From the NCBI GenBank assembly GCA_003427395.1, contig BFEA01000044.1, forward strand, positions 3,953,513 to 3,988,274: 34,762 nt of DNA, given 5' to 3'. Under the pieces are notes generated by a model that was not told the origin of the DNA, did no database searches, and saw only the letters and a program-made list of their open reading frames with translations. The position numbers and the translations under genes are program-made. How positions within the stretch are numbered: the stretch's first letter is position 1; each line of letters begins with the position of its first letter. Of this stretch, positions 21,844-31,673 are shown in pieces. The stretch comes from Chara braunii. Lineage: Eukaryota > Streptophyta > Charophyceae > Charales > Characeae.

Positions 21844-22193
21844 GGCTGAAGTAATCAGTGTTTAATCACTTTCAATCGATACAGAGCTTAGAGTCAGACA
21901 GACAGTGTCTACATCGGGGGAGACATTTGTATGTGAATACAACTTAGCTACCTCGGGACAGTGAGTCAATGCATGCTATCCTCACTCAGAACGCACCAGG
22001 TCGCTTGATATCCTTCAAATCAGACCTTGAAGGATGAGCCTAGCATCCACCTTAGGTTGAAAAGGTCAAACGTGGCGCTCTAAGTAATTCTAATAACGCT
22101 AGGCACAAGAACGGTCTTCATTTACGTGCGTAGCCCCAGGAGTTACTCGTGGCCCAATTCACTCCTTGCTGAGATCCAGAGTGTGTTGGAGTT

Positions 22194-22439
22194 ATGAGGG
22201 AAGGGGAGGTCTTGGTGATGAAATGTAATGTCACCCTGAAAAGATATGAAAATTGGGAAGAAGAGGCATGTTTGGATATCAAGTTGCACCAGCACACCCA
22301 AAGAGAGCATGCAGTTCGGATGGCCGGTGAGAGGAAATTTATTGAATACGTATTTTATTTCAATGAAAGTAAAGACAAATTACACAGTACTGGATCTTTG
22401 TTAGAGACTGTGAAACAGGCTAGGGTGAAGCTCGAGTGA
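22194..22439 (+). CDS. Domain-A protein or first exon, 81 codons
   Basis: Function unknown. Homologous to 27831-28076 (about 43% identical by eye: GWEEE/NWEEE, QRE-AV, K-IEYV-YF, KLHST, QAR-KL) and more distantly to 28783-29070. Pattern: a strand (EVLVMKCNVTL), W-x-E-E, a long amphipathic helix, then a strand FIEYVFYF, a variable loop, and a last helix ETVKQAR. Charged, no signal peptide or membrane segment. Start: ATG followed by the same [RK]-x-x-E start as its homologue. The frame ends at TGA inside GTGAGC (22436-22441), which sits at the same phase in all three copies, so it is probably exon 1 and the stop lies in an intron. Downstream, domain B (23091) follows on the same strand, as it does in the minus-strand cassette. 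Confidence 0.6.
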   Translation: MREGEVLVMKCNVTLKRYENWEEEACLDIKLHQHTQREHAVRMAGERKFIEYVFYFNESKDKLHSTGSLLETVKQARVKLE

Positions 22440-22441
22440 GC
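22436..22441 (+). promoter_or_regulatory. Putative 5' splice site after domain A
   Basis: GTGAGC after CTCGA, two bases into a codon (phase 2). The homologous positions at 27834 (GTGAGC) and 28786 (GTGAGA), both minus strand, are also phase 2. Confidence 0.5.
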
Positions 22442-23090
22442 ACTAAGGTCTTCATATTTTATTTCTTGAAGTTGCACATGTATCCCAAGCAGCAAGCGTT
22501 ATTCAGCAATTTATGATCCTATAGATGCTTCTGATTATCAAACACCCCTCAGCAAACTACAGTTTGAACTGTGTTTCGGTGCCAAGTGATCAGAAAATGG
22601 AAATCAGCATTTAACTAGTATTCAATCAACCCGCAATCACCGTTCAAACGGTGCTCGACCAACATTTAACCAGCGATTGAAATACACAACACGTTCTCAT
22701 TCGCTGAAACAGTGGACCGAGTTCGAGGGACCGTCGACAGCCAACGGTGAGAGTGAAGAAGAGAGATACTTCGTAAGTAGATCGCACAGTACAGAAAAGA
22801 CGAACTGGCAAACAGGGGACCACAAGGCGATACTCAGAGGACATATGTAAGGGAGATTGTTCAATGCTATCAGGTGATGAGCCATAACCAAGTTTACAGG
22901 GCATTGTCATGATCTAATAAGGGAGAGCATCAACATTTAACTCTCTAACAATCAATATTCAGTCAAGTGTTCATTCGGTACTCAATCATTAACCAATCGA
23001 CAGATGCTAGTCTACTTTATCCCATCAGATATTAAGACATTGCTCACATAAGGGAGCGGAAAAGCCAGTTTCATCAACCAGTATCATCAC
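22442..23090 (+). other. Likely intron or spacer between A and B
   Basis: No gene. Contains scattered CAATCA, CAGCATT and CAATATTCAGTCAA pieces like the complement of the CTGATTGCT repeats in the minus-strand spacers (27600-27800 and 28140-28480). It ends CATCACATGAG-TGCA, a junction shared with the minus-strand copy. If A and B are exons, this is a 650-base intron. Confidence 0.4.
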
Positions 23091-23813
23091 ATGAGTGCAA
23101 TCCAGTCGTTCCCAATCCAGGAGACTGTACTGACCAGTCTCAACATAATAGCTTTAAGAGATGCTTTTCAACACACGTATGTCAGTGCGGTCGGCTTCAG
23201 ACAGGAGGACCTATCCATCTATGTGGTTCACACTGAGTTCGCTGGCGGTACCATTCATGACCTAAGGCCCTACTTGAGGAAAGGCAAGGAGACTCATGAG
23301 CACTTTGACTAAGTCTGGACTGCAACAGCCGGGTACCTGGAAGAGAGAGAGAGAGGGCTCGACGAGAGAGGTACTAAGCTGATCCGCAGCTAAGGACCAA
23401 AGCTCTACTCTGACTCTCCCAGACCTCCAGTACCTTTTACACTGACAAACGGCTCTCACTGCGGTGACTTGATTGACCTGGTCAAGAGGTATATCTCTCC
23501 TGCAACGATCGACTACGAGGTAGTGACCGAACCTTCCGAGGTCCTGCATCTCAAACGGGGAATCTTCTCTCAACCATATCTCCCTACTCTATGGGAGGAG
23601 TTCTATGCTATGGTCGATTTCCGTATCATGGGACTTGGATGAAAGTGTTCGGAGCTAGCACGGTTCATGTGGCTCTACATTAAGAGGCCACAGACATCAC
23701 TACGGTGGATCCGAGGGCGCATCCAAGCATCCTCGTCTCGCTGCGAGATTGGGGGGAAGAATTGGCAAGTTCTTGGAGTCAGCTGCTTGCACGGCGAGGG
23801 GATAACATCGTGA
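23091..23813 (+). pseudogene. Domain B plus segment C, broken by stops
   Basis: Unknown function. Codons 1-73 are open and match 27281-27574 on the minus strand at roughly 55-60% by eye (YVSAV-F, EDLSI, GTIHDLRPYL-KGKETHE). A TAA replaces the proline codon of the homologue's FDPVW, after which the same frame continues (VW...GYLEERERG), meets a second TAA near 23392, then runs through segment C: SPRPPVP, LVKRYISP, LWEEFYAMVDFRIM, a TGA, then CSELARF and RGR. All these blocks occur in the same order on the minus strand at 26961-27250. The in-frame match across three stops shows one gene of at least 210 codons that has decayed by point mutation. The start is either the ATG at 23091 or a splice acceptor (AG at 23094-23095), which would be phase-compatible with domain A upstream. 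Confidence 0.6.
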
Positions 23814-24032
23814 ATACTAACAGTATTGACCTGGACGGCATCCGTGCTCTCTGATAGAATCTCGCGGTACCTCTCCCCTCGCTCACCGCCTTCTCGCGTC
23901 TTCAACGAACCGTCACAGGTTCTCCACCTTCATCCTCCCCTTTGTCTTCCCTGTCTTCTGGCAGTCAGCGCTCCATCCTCGTTTTTCTTTCCGCGTACAA
24001 CCGCTAACGGTCCCTCTCATTAAGCCCGAACA

Positions 24033-24945
24033 GTGGCAAGGGTGGTGGCAAACTTATGTGACTATGTCTCTGTGTTTAGTCGAGATCAGACTGAAGTGGA
24101 CCAGGGACAACGAGCACCCCGCCGTGAACGAAGACGTAGAGTTACTTATCGTTCAAGCTTGGAGAACGGGGGTAAAAGGAGATTTGCTGGGATTCGTCTT
24201 CGGATCGGTGGAAGCATGACATCGATAGCTGATCGTGGGGGAGCTTCTAATCCTCCTGACACAGCTGCTGGACGATCTACCAATCGACGTCATCTCGCAC
24301 TGCGAGATGAGCCCGATGCCGCATATTTTTTCGCGCAGCCTGACGCCGTATCTTCAGTGGTCGGCATGCTTGGAGGGCGATTGGGACAACCGTAGTTACC
24401 CGTCACACGGTAACTACCTAAACCCTGCAGAGGTAATCGATCTTCTCTTCTTGGATCGAGGGGAGCCGACGTCAAAAGAAGAAGAAGAAGAAGAAGAAGA
24501 AGAAGAAGAAGAAGAAGAAGAGGGAGACGAATCGGAAGATACCTCCGAGGAGGATGGGTATTACAGCGAGCATAGTGAGCATGAGTCGGGGGCGATAAGC
24601 GAAGAAGAAGAGGAGGGGGAAGCAAGTGAGGAGGAAGAGGCGGAACGGGCGGGGACACAGGAAGAGGACCCTACTGAAGCCGAGCGACGAAGGGCAGAAA
24701 TAGCGGAAGGAAAGCGGATACTGGAGCAATCGGTGGGGACTGACTTGCCGATTCCGGACGATCAGACCCGAGATCTGGAGCCGCCAACAGAGGAAGATGA
24801 GCGCTGCGCTGCAGAGACTTCGAGCGCGCCGACGCGGAGGCAACAGAGTCGCTCCCCCTCCCCTTCCCCTCGTCCCTCAGTTCGAGCACGTGCCGATGCG
24901 GGGCATCGGACTACGTTCCCGGTTATTATCCCGTCGTCCCCTTGA
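24033..24945 (+). pseudogene. Acidic, SR-rich gene with poly-glutamate, one frameshift
   Basis: Two frames appear to make one gene. The first (from ATG 24033) is basic (RRERRRRVTYRS). Near 24230 the better frame shifts by one and continues to TGA at 24943: a hydrophobic part (ELLILLTQLLDDLPIDV; PYLQWSACLEGDWDNR; YLNPAEVIDLLFLDRGEP), fifteen glutamates from a GAA run (24477-24521), a long acidic region (DESEDTSEEDGYYSEHSEHES), AERRRAEIAEGKRILEQ, and an RS tail (RRQQSRSPSPSPRPSVRAR). No zinc finger, protease or membrane segment. The design resembles hypothetical retroelement-borne proteins I recall from charophyte algal annotation; I cannot verify that. It follows segment C at 23813 on the same strand. 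Antisense frames over the GAA run are shadows. Alternatively the part from about 24235 on is the whole gene and the upstream frame is chance. Confidence 0.5.
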
Positions 24946-25049
24946 TTACCTTACACTCTGGCAAATCGATACCCCGCTCATATTTCCTCAAAATCCCTTC
25001 CCCTCTTCCCTCTTTTACCAGTTCTACAGTACCCGCCTCGCCGCCATAG

Positions 25050-25415
25050 TGTACCCGCATCCCACTACTCAGTGTGTCTTCCCCTACTTTTGCCTTCACA
25101 ATGTTCACATCCTTCTTTTCAGCGCCGCGTGGCGGGATCACAATGTGATCGAAGTTTACTGCACTATCACAGGAAGATCACGAGCAGTTCTGCGCGGTTG
25201 TACTTCGCACCTTTTCCACTCTCTATCCCGACTACCTTGCTTTTCTTCCCTATGGCAGCCGTCGTTTCCCGCGCGTACACCGCACCGTCAGGTACCCGGA
25301 GCTTCCCGGGACGGTAGCAGGGATGGCGAGCTTCTTGCCCACACTCCCGAGACAGCATCCCCCACCCCCCGCCTCCGTATTCCGACTCCCTTACCCCCCT
25401 CCCAAGGGACACTAA
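25050..25415 (+). pseudogene. Possible coding relic downstream of the acidic gene
   Basis: Frame 3 is open from 25050, crosses one TGA at 25146, and is open again to TAA at 25413. It reads like a globular protein with a proline-rich tail: SAPRGGITM, then EDHEQFCAVVLRTF, LYPDYLAFLPYGSRRFPR, RTVRYPELPGTVAGMASFL, PPPPASVFRLPYPPP. The alternative frame with the longest open run (ending 25477) is less protein-like and overlaps the acidic gene. No partner elsewhere in the window confirms it, so the call rests on composition and the short spacing after the acidic gene. Confidence 0.35.
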
Positions 25416-26960
25416 AGATGGGTGCAAGGATCGTGACGTGTCAGCAGGATGACTTCCACACTTTTATCCTACGGTAATGACACGTGCACCTTGAAGAGAT
25501 ATAAGTGTAAGCAGGAGCTTGCACAAGATTGGAACCCCCTGGGCGTCACATATGTGACGAACTATATTCTGTAATCGCGAGAGTTTCTGCGCGAACCTGC
25601 TTGGGGAAATACGATGGGTCGAACGGGGTGAGCTGTGGGAAGACGGGCTGGTCGGGCAAATTGCAAGGATGCCCTCGTTTCTTTTTTTTTTATTGTTTCC
25701 TGCTAGAAGTTGTCGGATCGGTGTCGGGAACATCCCGTGCCAACGGATGGGTAACCGCGCCTTAGCGACCACGAGAAATAACTGTACCATAGCTTCTTTC
25801 TTGTTATGTTGGGAGCACTGGGAATTTTGGCGCGATCATCGCGTGGGAATGTCGTTCTCTTTTCAAATTTCAACTGATGTCGAGCCCCCACGGGCTCTCG
25901 GAATTGTTTTTCTATTCGGAATTTTCTTTTGCAATTAGGACTTAAGGTAGGAATTTAGGCACCTTCTAAATTTTGTTGCGCGGCACTTCCTGCTTACGCA
26001 CGCCTTGCCGCGACAAGATCTAGGTTTTGACTTCTTTTTGTGCCTTAATCTTGCACATAACTGTAAAAGTTTTGGTGGGTGTGATTGCAACTGTAATCTT
26101 CTTGTTCTTGATGTCCTTCGTGTTCTTCCCTCTTCCCGCCTTGTGTTCGCCCGCGCATGCTCACCGTCCTCCCCGACTTGATTGGTTCCTACGCTTGCAT
26201 GCCCGGATCGATGCGTGGAGAGTGGCTCTGTCCCCCGCGCCGCGGCCAAGACATGCAAACGTGGACACTTCCTCTCTTTTCCTTCTCACCACTTGGGCTT
26301 AATCCCGTATCCTTCGCGCAAGCATGCACACTATAAATTCCGCAAGCACGATTAGTTTTCTCTCTAATAATTTCGAGGTTAGAGCGATCAGTGAGGGTTG
26401 GCTAACGAGCAAGTTTGGAAGGTAAGTGAGTGCGAGAGCTGGGCGACCCGACGAGCTGGTGTCGGGTATGCGGGGTTGACGTTGTCGCACTTTTTCCAGT
26501 CGGGCCACTTCGGGCGATCGGAAAGCCAACAGGCTGTCACGCATGATTTTGTATGTGATTGCAATAAATAAATTGATTAAATAATGCAAATCCCTTCCTA
26601 TTGTGTGCGTCCGGCTTCGAGCGAGACCCTTCAATTGCGGTCTTCACCGGTCCCCGGTCTTAGGAATCTTTTATTTTGATTCGGAACAACAGAGAATTAT
26701 GTAAATAATAATCATAAAGTTACGGAGTGTTATGCATGCATAAATTATGTAAACCTGATTTTGAGAACTGTGACAAAACATCCACGAAGGCAATCTTCAA
26801 GTAAGAATAATGTAGAAAATAAGACTGACTGACTCGAGCAAAGACATGGGCAATTGAATGAGGGAAGAATGAGAACTCATAATAATCTCAGGAAGTACAT
26901 GTAAACAGGCAGGGTCAGCACCTCTCAAGAGTCCCCACTCATCCCTCAGGTCAGTCTCTC
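25416..26960. other. No gene; near the symmetry axis
   Basis: Mixed sequence containing the midpoint of the outer arms (about 25.8 kb). Overlapping frames up to 111 codons occur on both strands but none has a motif or homologue in the window. An A/T-rich patch lies at 26690-26760. Confidence 0.4.
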
Positions 26961-27574
26961 TCAATCTCTTTTCATTGATCTTCTCTGGTGCCGTGACCCA
27001 CGTCCATGTACAATCCGAGACTGAGGCTTCGTGACAAAAAGCCACCAGTAGCCAGCAAGCTCTGAACACAACCATCCGAGGCACATGACCCGGTAATCAA
27101 CCATGGAGCAAAACTCCTCCCACACGGTGGGCTCAGTCAGAGCCTCGATGCCGATCACTGTAGGAGAGATGTACCTCTTTGCCAAACCAATCACATCCAA
27201 CCAACTCGTGCCATCTGTGAGAAGAGAAGGGACTGGAGGCCTAGGATAGTCAGTTTAGAGCATAAGCCCAAAGCTACGGATCAGCGTAGTGTCACTCTCA
27301 TCGATCTCTCTCTCTCTCTCTGCTCGAGGTATTCAGTAGTTGAGATCCAAACTGGATCAAAAAACTCATGAGTCTCCTTGCCTTTCTTCAGGTAAGGCCT
27401 CAGATCGTGGATAGTGCCATCAGCAAAACTGGTCTGGACAATGAAGATTGACAAGTCCTCTCTCTTGAAGCAAACTGCACTGACATATCGATACCGAATA
27501 GCCTCCTTGAGAGAGATTCGATTAAGGTTGGCTAGTACCGAGTCACTAACCGAATAGAAATGAGGTGCACTCAT
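26961..27574 (-). pseudogene. Domain B plus segment C, minus-strand copy
   Basis: Counterpart of 23091-23813. Domain B (27281-27574) starts ATG with MSA, keeps YVSAV-F, EDLSIFIV, GTIHDLRPYLKKGKETHE and the intact FDPVW followed by TEYLEQRERE. After the GA-rich REREREs the frame shifts by one; the shifted frame (LIRS) contains one TAA, then runs YPRPPVP, TDGTSWLDVIGLAKRYISP, VWEEFCSMVDYRVMCLG, WLCSELAGYWWLF and RGRGS to TGA at 26961. The plus copy shares these blocks but has stops in different places, so both decayed independently from an intact ancestor. Start as for the plus copy: ATG, or an acceptor inside CATGAG-TGCA. No signal peptide; W-rich patches in C could be a buried core and do not look like membrane segments. 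Confidence 0.6.
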
Positions 27575-27599
27575 GTGTGATGATGATTATTGCTTGCTG

Positions 27600-27800
27600 G
27601 TTGTTGTCTGAACGCTGATTGATGAACTGATTGCCAAACTGATTGCCGAACTGATTGCTGAACTGATTCCCGAACTGATTGCCGAACTGATTGCTGAACT
27701 GATTGCCGAACTGATTGCTGAACTGATTGCCGAACTGATTGCTGAACTGATTGCCGAATTGATTGCTGAACTGATTGCTGAGCTGATTGCTGAATGGATT
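27600..27800 (-). repeat. 12-bp minisatellite
   Basis: About fifteen units of GAACTGATTGCC or GAACTGATTGCT between domain B and domain A of the minus-strand cassette. Because 12 is a multiple of 3, whole frames stay open (NQF[SG] repeats in one, QSVQ/QSVR in another), giving long but meaningless ORFs. Degenerate units continue at 28140-28480. In the A-B exon model it lies inside the intron. Confidence 0.9.
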
Positions 27801-27828
27801 TCGAAATAGCAATTTCAGGCGCCGCTAA

Positions 27829-27834
27829 GCTCAC
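27829..27834 (-). promoter_or_regulatory. Putative 5' splice site after domain A
   Basis: On the minus strand GTGAGC follows CTCGG, in phase 2, exactly where the plus-strand copy has CTCGA-GTGAGC. The TGA read as stop lies within this site. Confidence 0.5.
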
Positions 27835-28076
27835 CCGAGTTTTGCCCTGGCCTGCTCCACACTCTCTATCATGGAACTGGTGCTGTGCAGTTTGCTGTCA
27901 GGCCCATAGAAATAAATTACGTACTCGATGTACTTCTTCTCGTTTGCAACTCCGACTGCATACTCCCTCTGCACTTGCGTGTTGTTTTCCATGTCTTTCA
28001 TGACTTCTTCCTCCCATCCCTCTCTCTTTTCTCTGATAAGAGTGCTTTTCACCACTAGGATCTCATTATCCTTCAT
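27831..28076 (-). CDS. Domain-A protein or first exon, 81 codons
   Basis: Unknown family. Intact open frame aligned without gaps to 22194-22439: M-[KR], E-[IV]-L-V, G-W-E-E-E, Q-R-E-[YH]-A-V, K-[YF]-I-E-Y-V-x-Y-F, K-L-H-S-T, Q-A-R-x-K-L. Highly charged (KDNEILVVKSTLIREKREGWEEE). The start ATG is the first in frame and matches the homologue. Conservation of length and residues while DNA differs at many third positions suggests the protein was under selection before duplication. It precedes domain B on the same strand by 257 bases, with the 12-bp minisatellite between. Confidence 0.6.
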   Translation of the reverse strand: MKDNEILVVKSTLIREKREGWEEEVMKDMENNTQVQREYAVGVANEKKYIEYVIYFYGPDSKLHSTSSMIESVEQARAKLG

Positions 28077-28780
28077 GTTCCCTCTTTGTTTTGATCAGAT
28101 TCTCAGCAGTGAACCCCGAGTTCCGGGTAGATAATTAAAATATGAAGTGGCTCGTGTGTCGACTAGATGGTGTTTGATAATTGTCTGGCTGCCGCTTTTT
28201 TTTACTGTTTTTTACTGTTGTTCGTTCCGCTGTCCGGCTGCTGTTTGAAAACTGTCTAAGGATTGCTTGATCACTGTTTAACTGTTGCTGGCAGTAGCTT
28301 GAATACTACTAATTATCACTCAGTTGTCTGCTTGGTTGCTGATTGTCCTCTAGATGACCGATTGTTCTATTGATTGCTAAATTTATTGTTGAACTGGTTG
28401 CCAAACTAATTGCGGTCTTGGTTGCTGTCTCCCCGAGTGTTGTTCGGGTATAAAGTCACTATTTAAGTGTCGCCTGGACTGTTGTTTACTCTGGTTTGCT
28501 CCGCCCTGTGTCTTGTCAACTGAACTGATGCTAGACCACGCTCTGAATGTTGAGTTAATGAACTGAAAGCCCTAGTCTGATTGCTGTTAAATACTAGTTC
28601 TGGTTACAGGTTTGGGTGCTGACCCAGTCATTAATCTGTCACATCTCACTGTCTTTTCTCTGCTTAGTGATTTGTTGTATGTCCGATTGCTGGTCCCGAT
28701 TCAAAGCACATTCCCTCTTGGTTTGTTCTTGCCTATGCTAGGTGCATGCACGTTCACTCAAGAGGCAACCGTTTCCTCTT
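28077..28780. other. Spacer without a gene
   Basis: Between the two minus-strand domain-A copies. Rich in degenerate GATTGCTGAAC / TTGCTG pieces (28140-28480), the same wording as the minisatellite at 27600. Nothing coding seen. An upstream promoter could lie here but no clear TATA was found. Confidence 0.4.
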
Positions 28781-28786
28781 TCTCAC
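28781..28786 (-). promoter_or_regulatory. Putative 5' splice site after divergent domain A
   Basis: GTGAGA after TGCCA on the minus strand, again in phase 2, a few codons further from the conserved AR pair than in the other two copies. Confidence 0.4.
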
Positions 28787-29070
28787 TGGCAACCACAGAT
28801 GGTCCTTCTAGCTTCCTCGACGGTGCCCACAGGGGGAATAGTGGCACAAAATCTTCCACTCATATTATGTAAGTAGTAGGTATGTTCGATTTTCGTATGA
28901 TTCCTTACTAGGGTCAGAGCACGCTCAGTCATGATAGTCGTCTGCAGATTATACTCTTCGATTGCGTTTTCTCTCCAATCTTCAGTTGTACCTTGATGCA
29001 ATGAGCATGTCACTCTAATCATGTCCCCATCTTCCATCTCTCCACAGTAATCCGTTGTACTAAAGCCCAA
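28783..29070 (-). CDS. Divergent domain-A protein or exon, 95 codons
   Basis: Unknown function. From residue 11 it follows the domain-A plan: GEMEDGDMIRVTCSL (first strand), EDWRENAIEEY (W-x-E-x-A at the helix start), TERALTLVRNHTK (helix), IEHTYYLHN (second strand, IE kept), then TVEEARR matching ETVKQAR and ESVEQAR. Identity to the others is only about 25% by eye but the order and spacing fit. The first ten residues have no counterpart, so the true start may be the internal ATG of EMEDGD. The same minus-strand frame remains readable upstream past a stop, but I cannot confirm an extension. Confidence 0.45.
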   Translation of the reverse strand: MGFSTTDYCGEMEDGDMIRVTCSLHQGTTEDWRENAIEEYNLQTTIMTERALTLVRNHTKIEHTYYLHNMSGRFCATIPPVGTVEEARRTICGCQ

Positions 29071-31673
29071 TCAAATCCGAGGGTAGAGATGATTCTTAGT
29101 TGTCCTCACCTTACATTCCTGGTTCTGCCTCGGTACGACGAACAGATCGTCCGTACAATATTGTTATCTCTTGTCTCTCAGTTCGACCCAGCCGTGCAAG
29201 GTCCTAGACCGAAAGAACAATGCCCTAAACAGGCAATGATCAGGTAAGGCTGACTGGAAATAAAAGTTGCTAATGAGAGGCTTCATGCAAGCAACCCAGT
29301 TTCTTCAGGCCGTTAACCTCCAGGTACAGGTCGGACTAGCTGGCTCAAGGCACCATGCTTGGTCAGGGGCAATTCTGAGAAGTTGATTTTGTAGTTACTG
29401 TACTCAATGACAAGGATGATGAGTGTAACTTTTACTTAGGCCCACTTCTCCTTAAAAAAATTTACTGCCTTTTTTTTCAGAACAGCCGGTCTCTGATCGA
29501 GCACAGTTACATTTACTTCTCTCGTAGCACAGGGTAATGCGTGAACTAATCAAAGGCTAAGCAATAGATAGCCTCCGTTTACAAATCAGACAAGAGAACT
29601 AAAGCGTTCGGAACTCAGGGTGCGCTGGACTGACACTAGAGTTTAGAGAACGGATGCATTAAACGCCAGCAGCAGTGAGCCTCAATCAAGTGAACCTTTT
29701 AAATTACACTGATTAGGCTCAGTACTCGGAAACGGCTGAGGGTTACCCAACTGTACGCGCAGACTCACAGTCTCAACGAATAACAAAGGGTCGCTGAGTG
29801 AGGTAAAACGAGTTCTCGCTCGTGACCTCAATTAGTTGAAATATTTTCCCCGACTGAGATATAACCAAAGTCTTCAGAAAAACGCGCTCAAGCTTAGTAT
29901 GATAATGTTCAGATGCAGAGTAGAAAGGAAGCCATCTCGCCGTTTTGAGTCTCTCAGTTCCGGTTCGGTACCGAAAGGGCATAGGGAGTAAATTTGCTGA
30001 CACCCTTAATCCGTTTCTAGTGCATGTCTTTTCGTTTATTTTATCTAACTCATAGAGATAGGAGCCTTGGCCAATTGCATCGGGTGTTTTGATGCATATA
30101 GAAGGGTAGTGATGTTAGTACTTATCACAGGGAACCTGTTAGAATATGTTAGTTGCTCTCCATTCTAAAAATGCAGCGTAGACATCCTTCCCCAGGAAGG
30201 CGAACGAGCTAGCTCACCCTCTCAGAATGAACGAGGACTGAGTCTTGAGGCATGGTGGACTACTATAAAAGAACTCATGTCACTCCCTTTTGAAATTGAG
30301 ACTCAACCGAACACAGGTGGGACAAACGGTCAGTCACCATCGAGCAGGAACTTCGCAAGCAAGTATGCAATGTTTCTGAATATAGCACGCTTCTTTCCCA
30401 TCATACAGGCGCAAGCAATCACGCAAAACGAAAGGAAGACTACTCTCGATCATCTCGTTTAGCAGAGTCATGTTCAAAGGACACCGGATACTAATCAAGA
30501 AACTCGCCAGGTTCAGACAACAGCCTTTCCCGCGACTTTTCTTCTTGGCGAGAGGTGAAGAAAGTAATTATTGATTATTGCAAGAGCAAACTAAAGAGAT
30601 GAAACTCAGACTTTAATCAAACAAGTTTTACTTAAACCCAAATATTTTAGCAGATACCTTGCAGTTGATGCACATTACAGACAATCACTAACCGGTACTG
30701 ATACAGAGTGGTCTTACAAGTAGTGGATCATGAAACTATTGCCTTCCGTTGGTGTATGTCTGAGTCATAAGGGAACTCAAGTACAAGTTTGATAGAACAA
30801 TACTTTCAAAGGGCCGTGACTCATTTATATATCCCAAAATCGCTCCATCAATACCCAGGTCATGCGAAAAAACATTACCGTTTTCGCTCAAGACATGCAA
30901 CCTGATTCAAGATCTCAATCATCACTCCCACATCCCATTTGACGTGTTCGCTTTAAATGACAAGAAGCTCGCGGTTCTATTATACACCCATGTAGAGCTC
31001 ACTCGTGTCATCTCCTCCCCTACTTATACGAAAAGGAAAACTGATGAGGACGTGATCAAGAGCACACCCCCATTAAAGGGTGATCACTAACGCGACGTTC
31101 TTACTCAACGAACAACTTCGACTTTACCCTTCCCCGAAAGTTATCACTCACCCTTTAGTCTCATCAACTGATAGTCTTAGCTCTACCCTCTGTAACCTCT
31201 ATTTAGAGCGTACGTGAAGTCTGGCTTTCTCTCGTAGACTCACACACACGTTGAGTAGCTAAACGCGTGCATGTAACCAACTGTCCGAACACCAGTAGCG
31301 TGCCCTCAATAGTTCAGACTCCGCTGATCTCGTTCTCTCTCACTAACAATCTCAACTGACCTCAAAGCTGTCGTGTCCGGAACGAACCTGGGTCATCATC
31401 AACTTTGAGCCTTGATTAGGACGTGAGAACTGTTGACATTTCTGTGAGCTTCATGATTATTCTATTATTCTCATTTAAAGTCCCCATTTTCTTGAGAATC
31501 ACGACTGCTAACTGTGATTTATTTCTTCCTTGTGTGAGGTACTACACTGGACCAGGGAAAAGGAGATTGATATTATTGACTGGAGAGAATCGAGCTTGAC
31601 ACCAGGTATGCCCAATTATCGCCCAACACACTGAAGGGAATTGAAAGGAAGAGAGTGAGACGGATCGAGACAA
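29071..31673. other. Long region without a confident gene
   Basis: Contains stretches that read like protein on each strand (minus about 29.2-30.0 kb; plus 30169-30462, 30760-31090 and 31090-31217), but each has stops or shifts at a near-random rate and no partner in the window. A TATAAAA-like site lies at 30264 just before a 61-codon plus-strand frame. I name no gene here. Confidence 0.4.

Larger units (their letters stand above)
18501..22193. other. Long region without a confident gene
   Basis: A GA-rich patch lies at 18556-18580. Beyond that, all six frames are closed every 20-70 codons. Some plus-strand stretches read like protein (about 19210-19500, 19604-19735, 20165-20430), but with stops at roughly the chance rate they cannot be told from noise. 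One possible domain-B relic near 21 kb is listed separately. In the opposite arm the matching interval (29.1-33.2 kb) is similarly empty. Confidence 0.4.

Noticed and set aside
24290-24889. Minus-strand ORFs rich in L, F or P
   Set aside because: Antisense of the GAA run and acidic gene; the plus frame has the coherent protein.
24797-25477. 226-codon plus-strand ORF
   Set aside because: Overlaps the end of the acidic gene in another frame, has no motif, and the frame ending at 25413 reads more like a protein.
27546-27834. Q/N-rich prion-like protein on the minus strand
   Set aside because: Two frames are open only because the repeat unit is 12 bases; it lies in the spacer between A and B.
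29100-31217. Protein-like stretches on both strands, including a 107-codon plus frame at about 30760-31090
   Set aside because: In 35 kb several such frames are expected by chance, and neither strand's reading has a homologue in the window.
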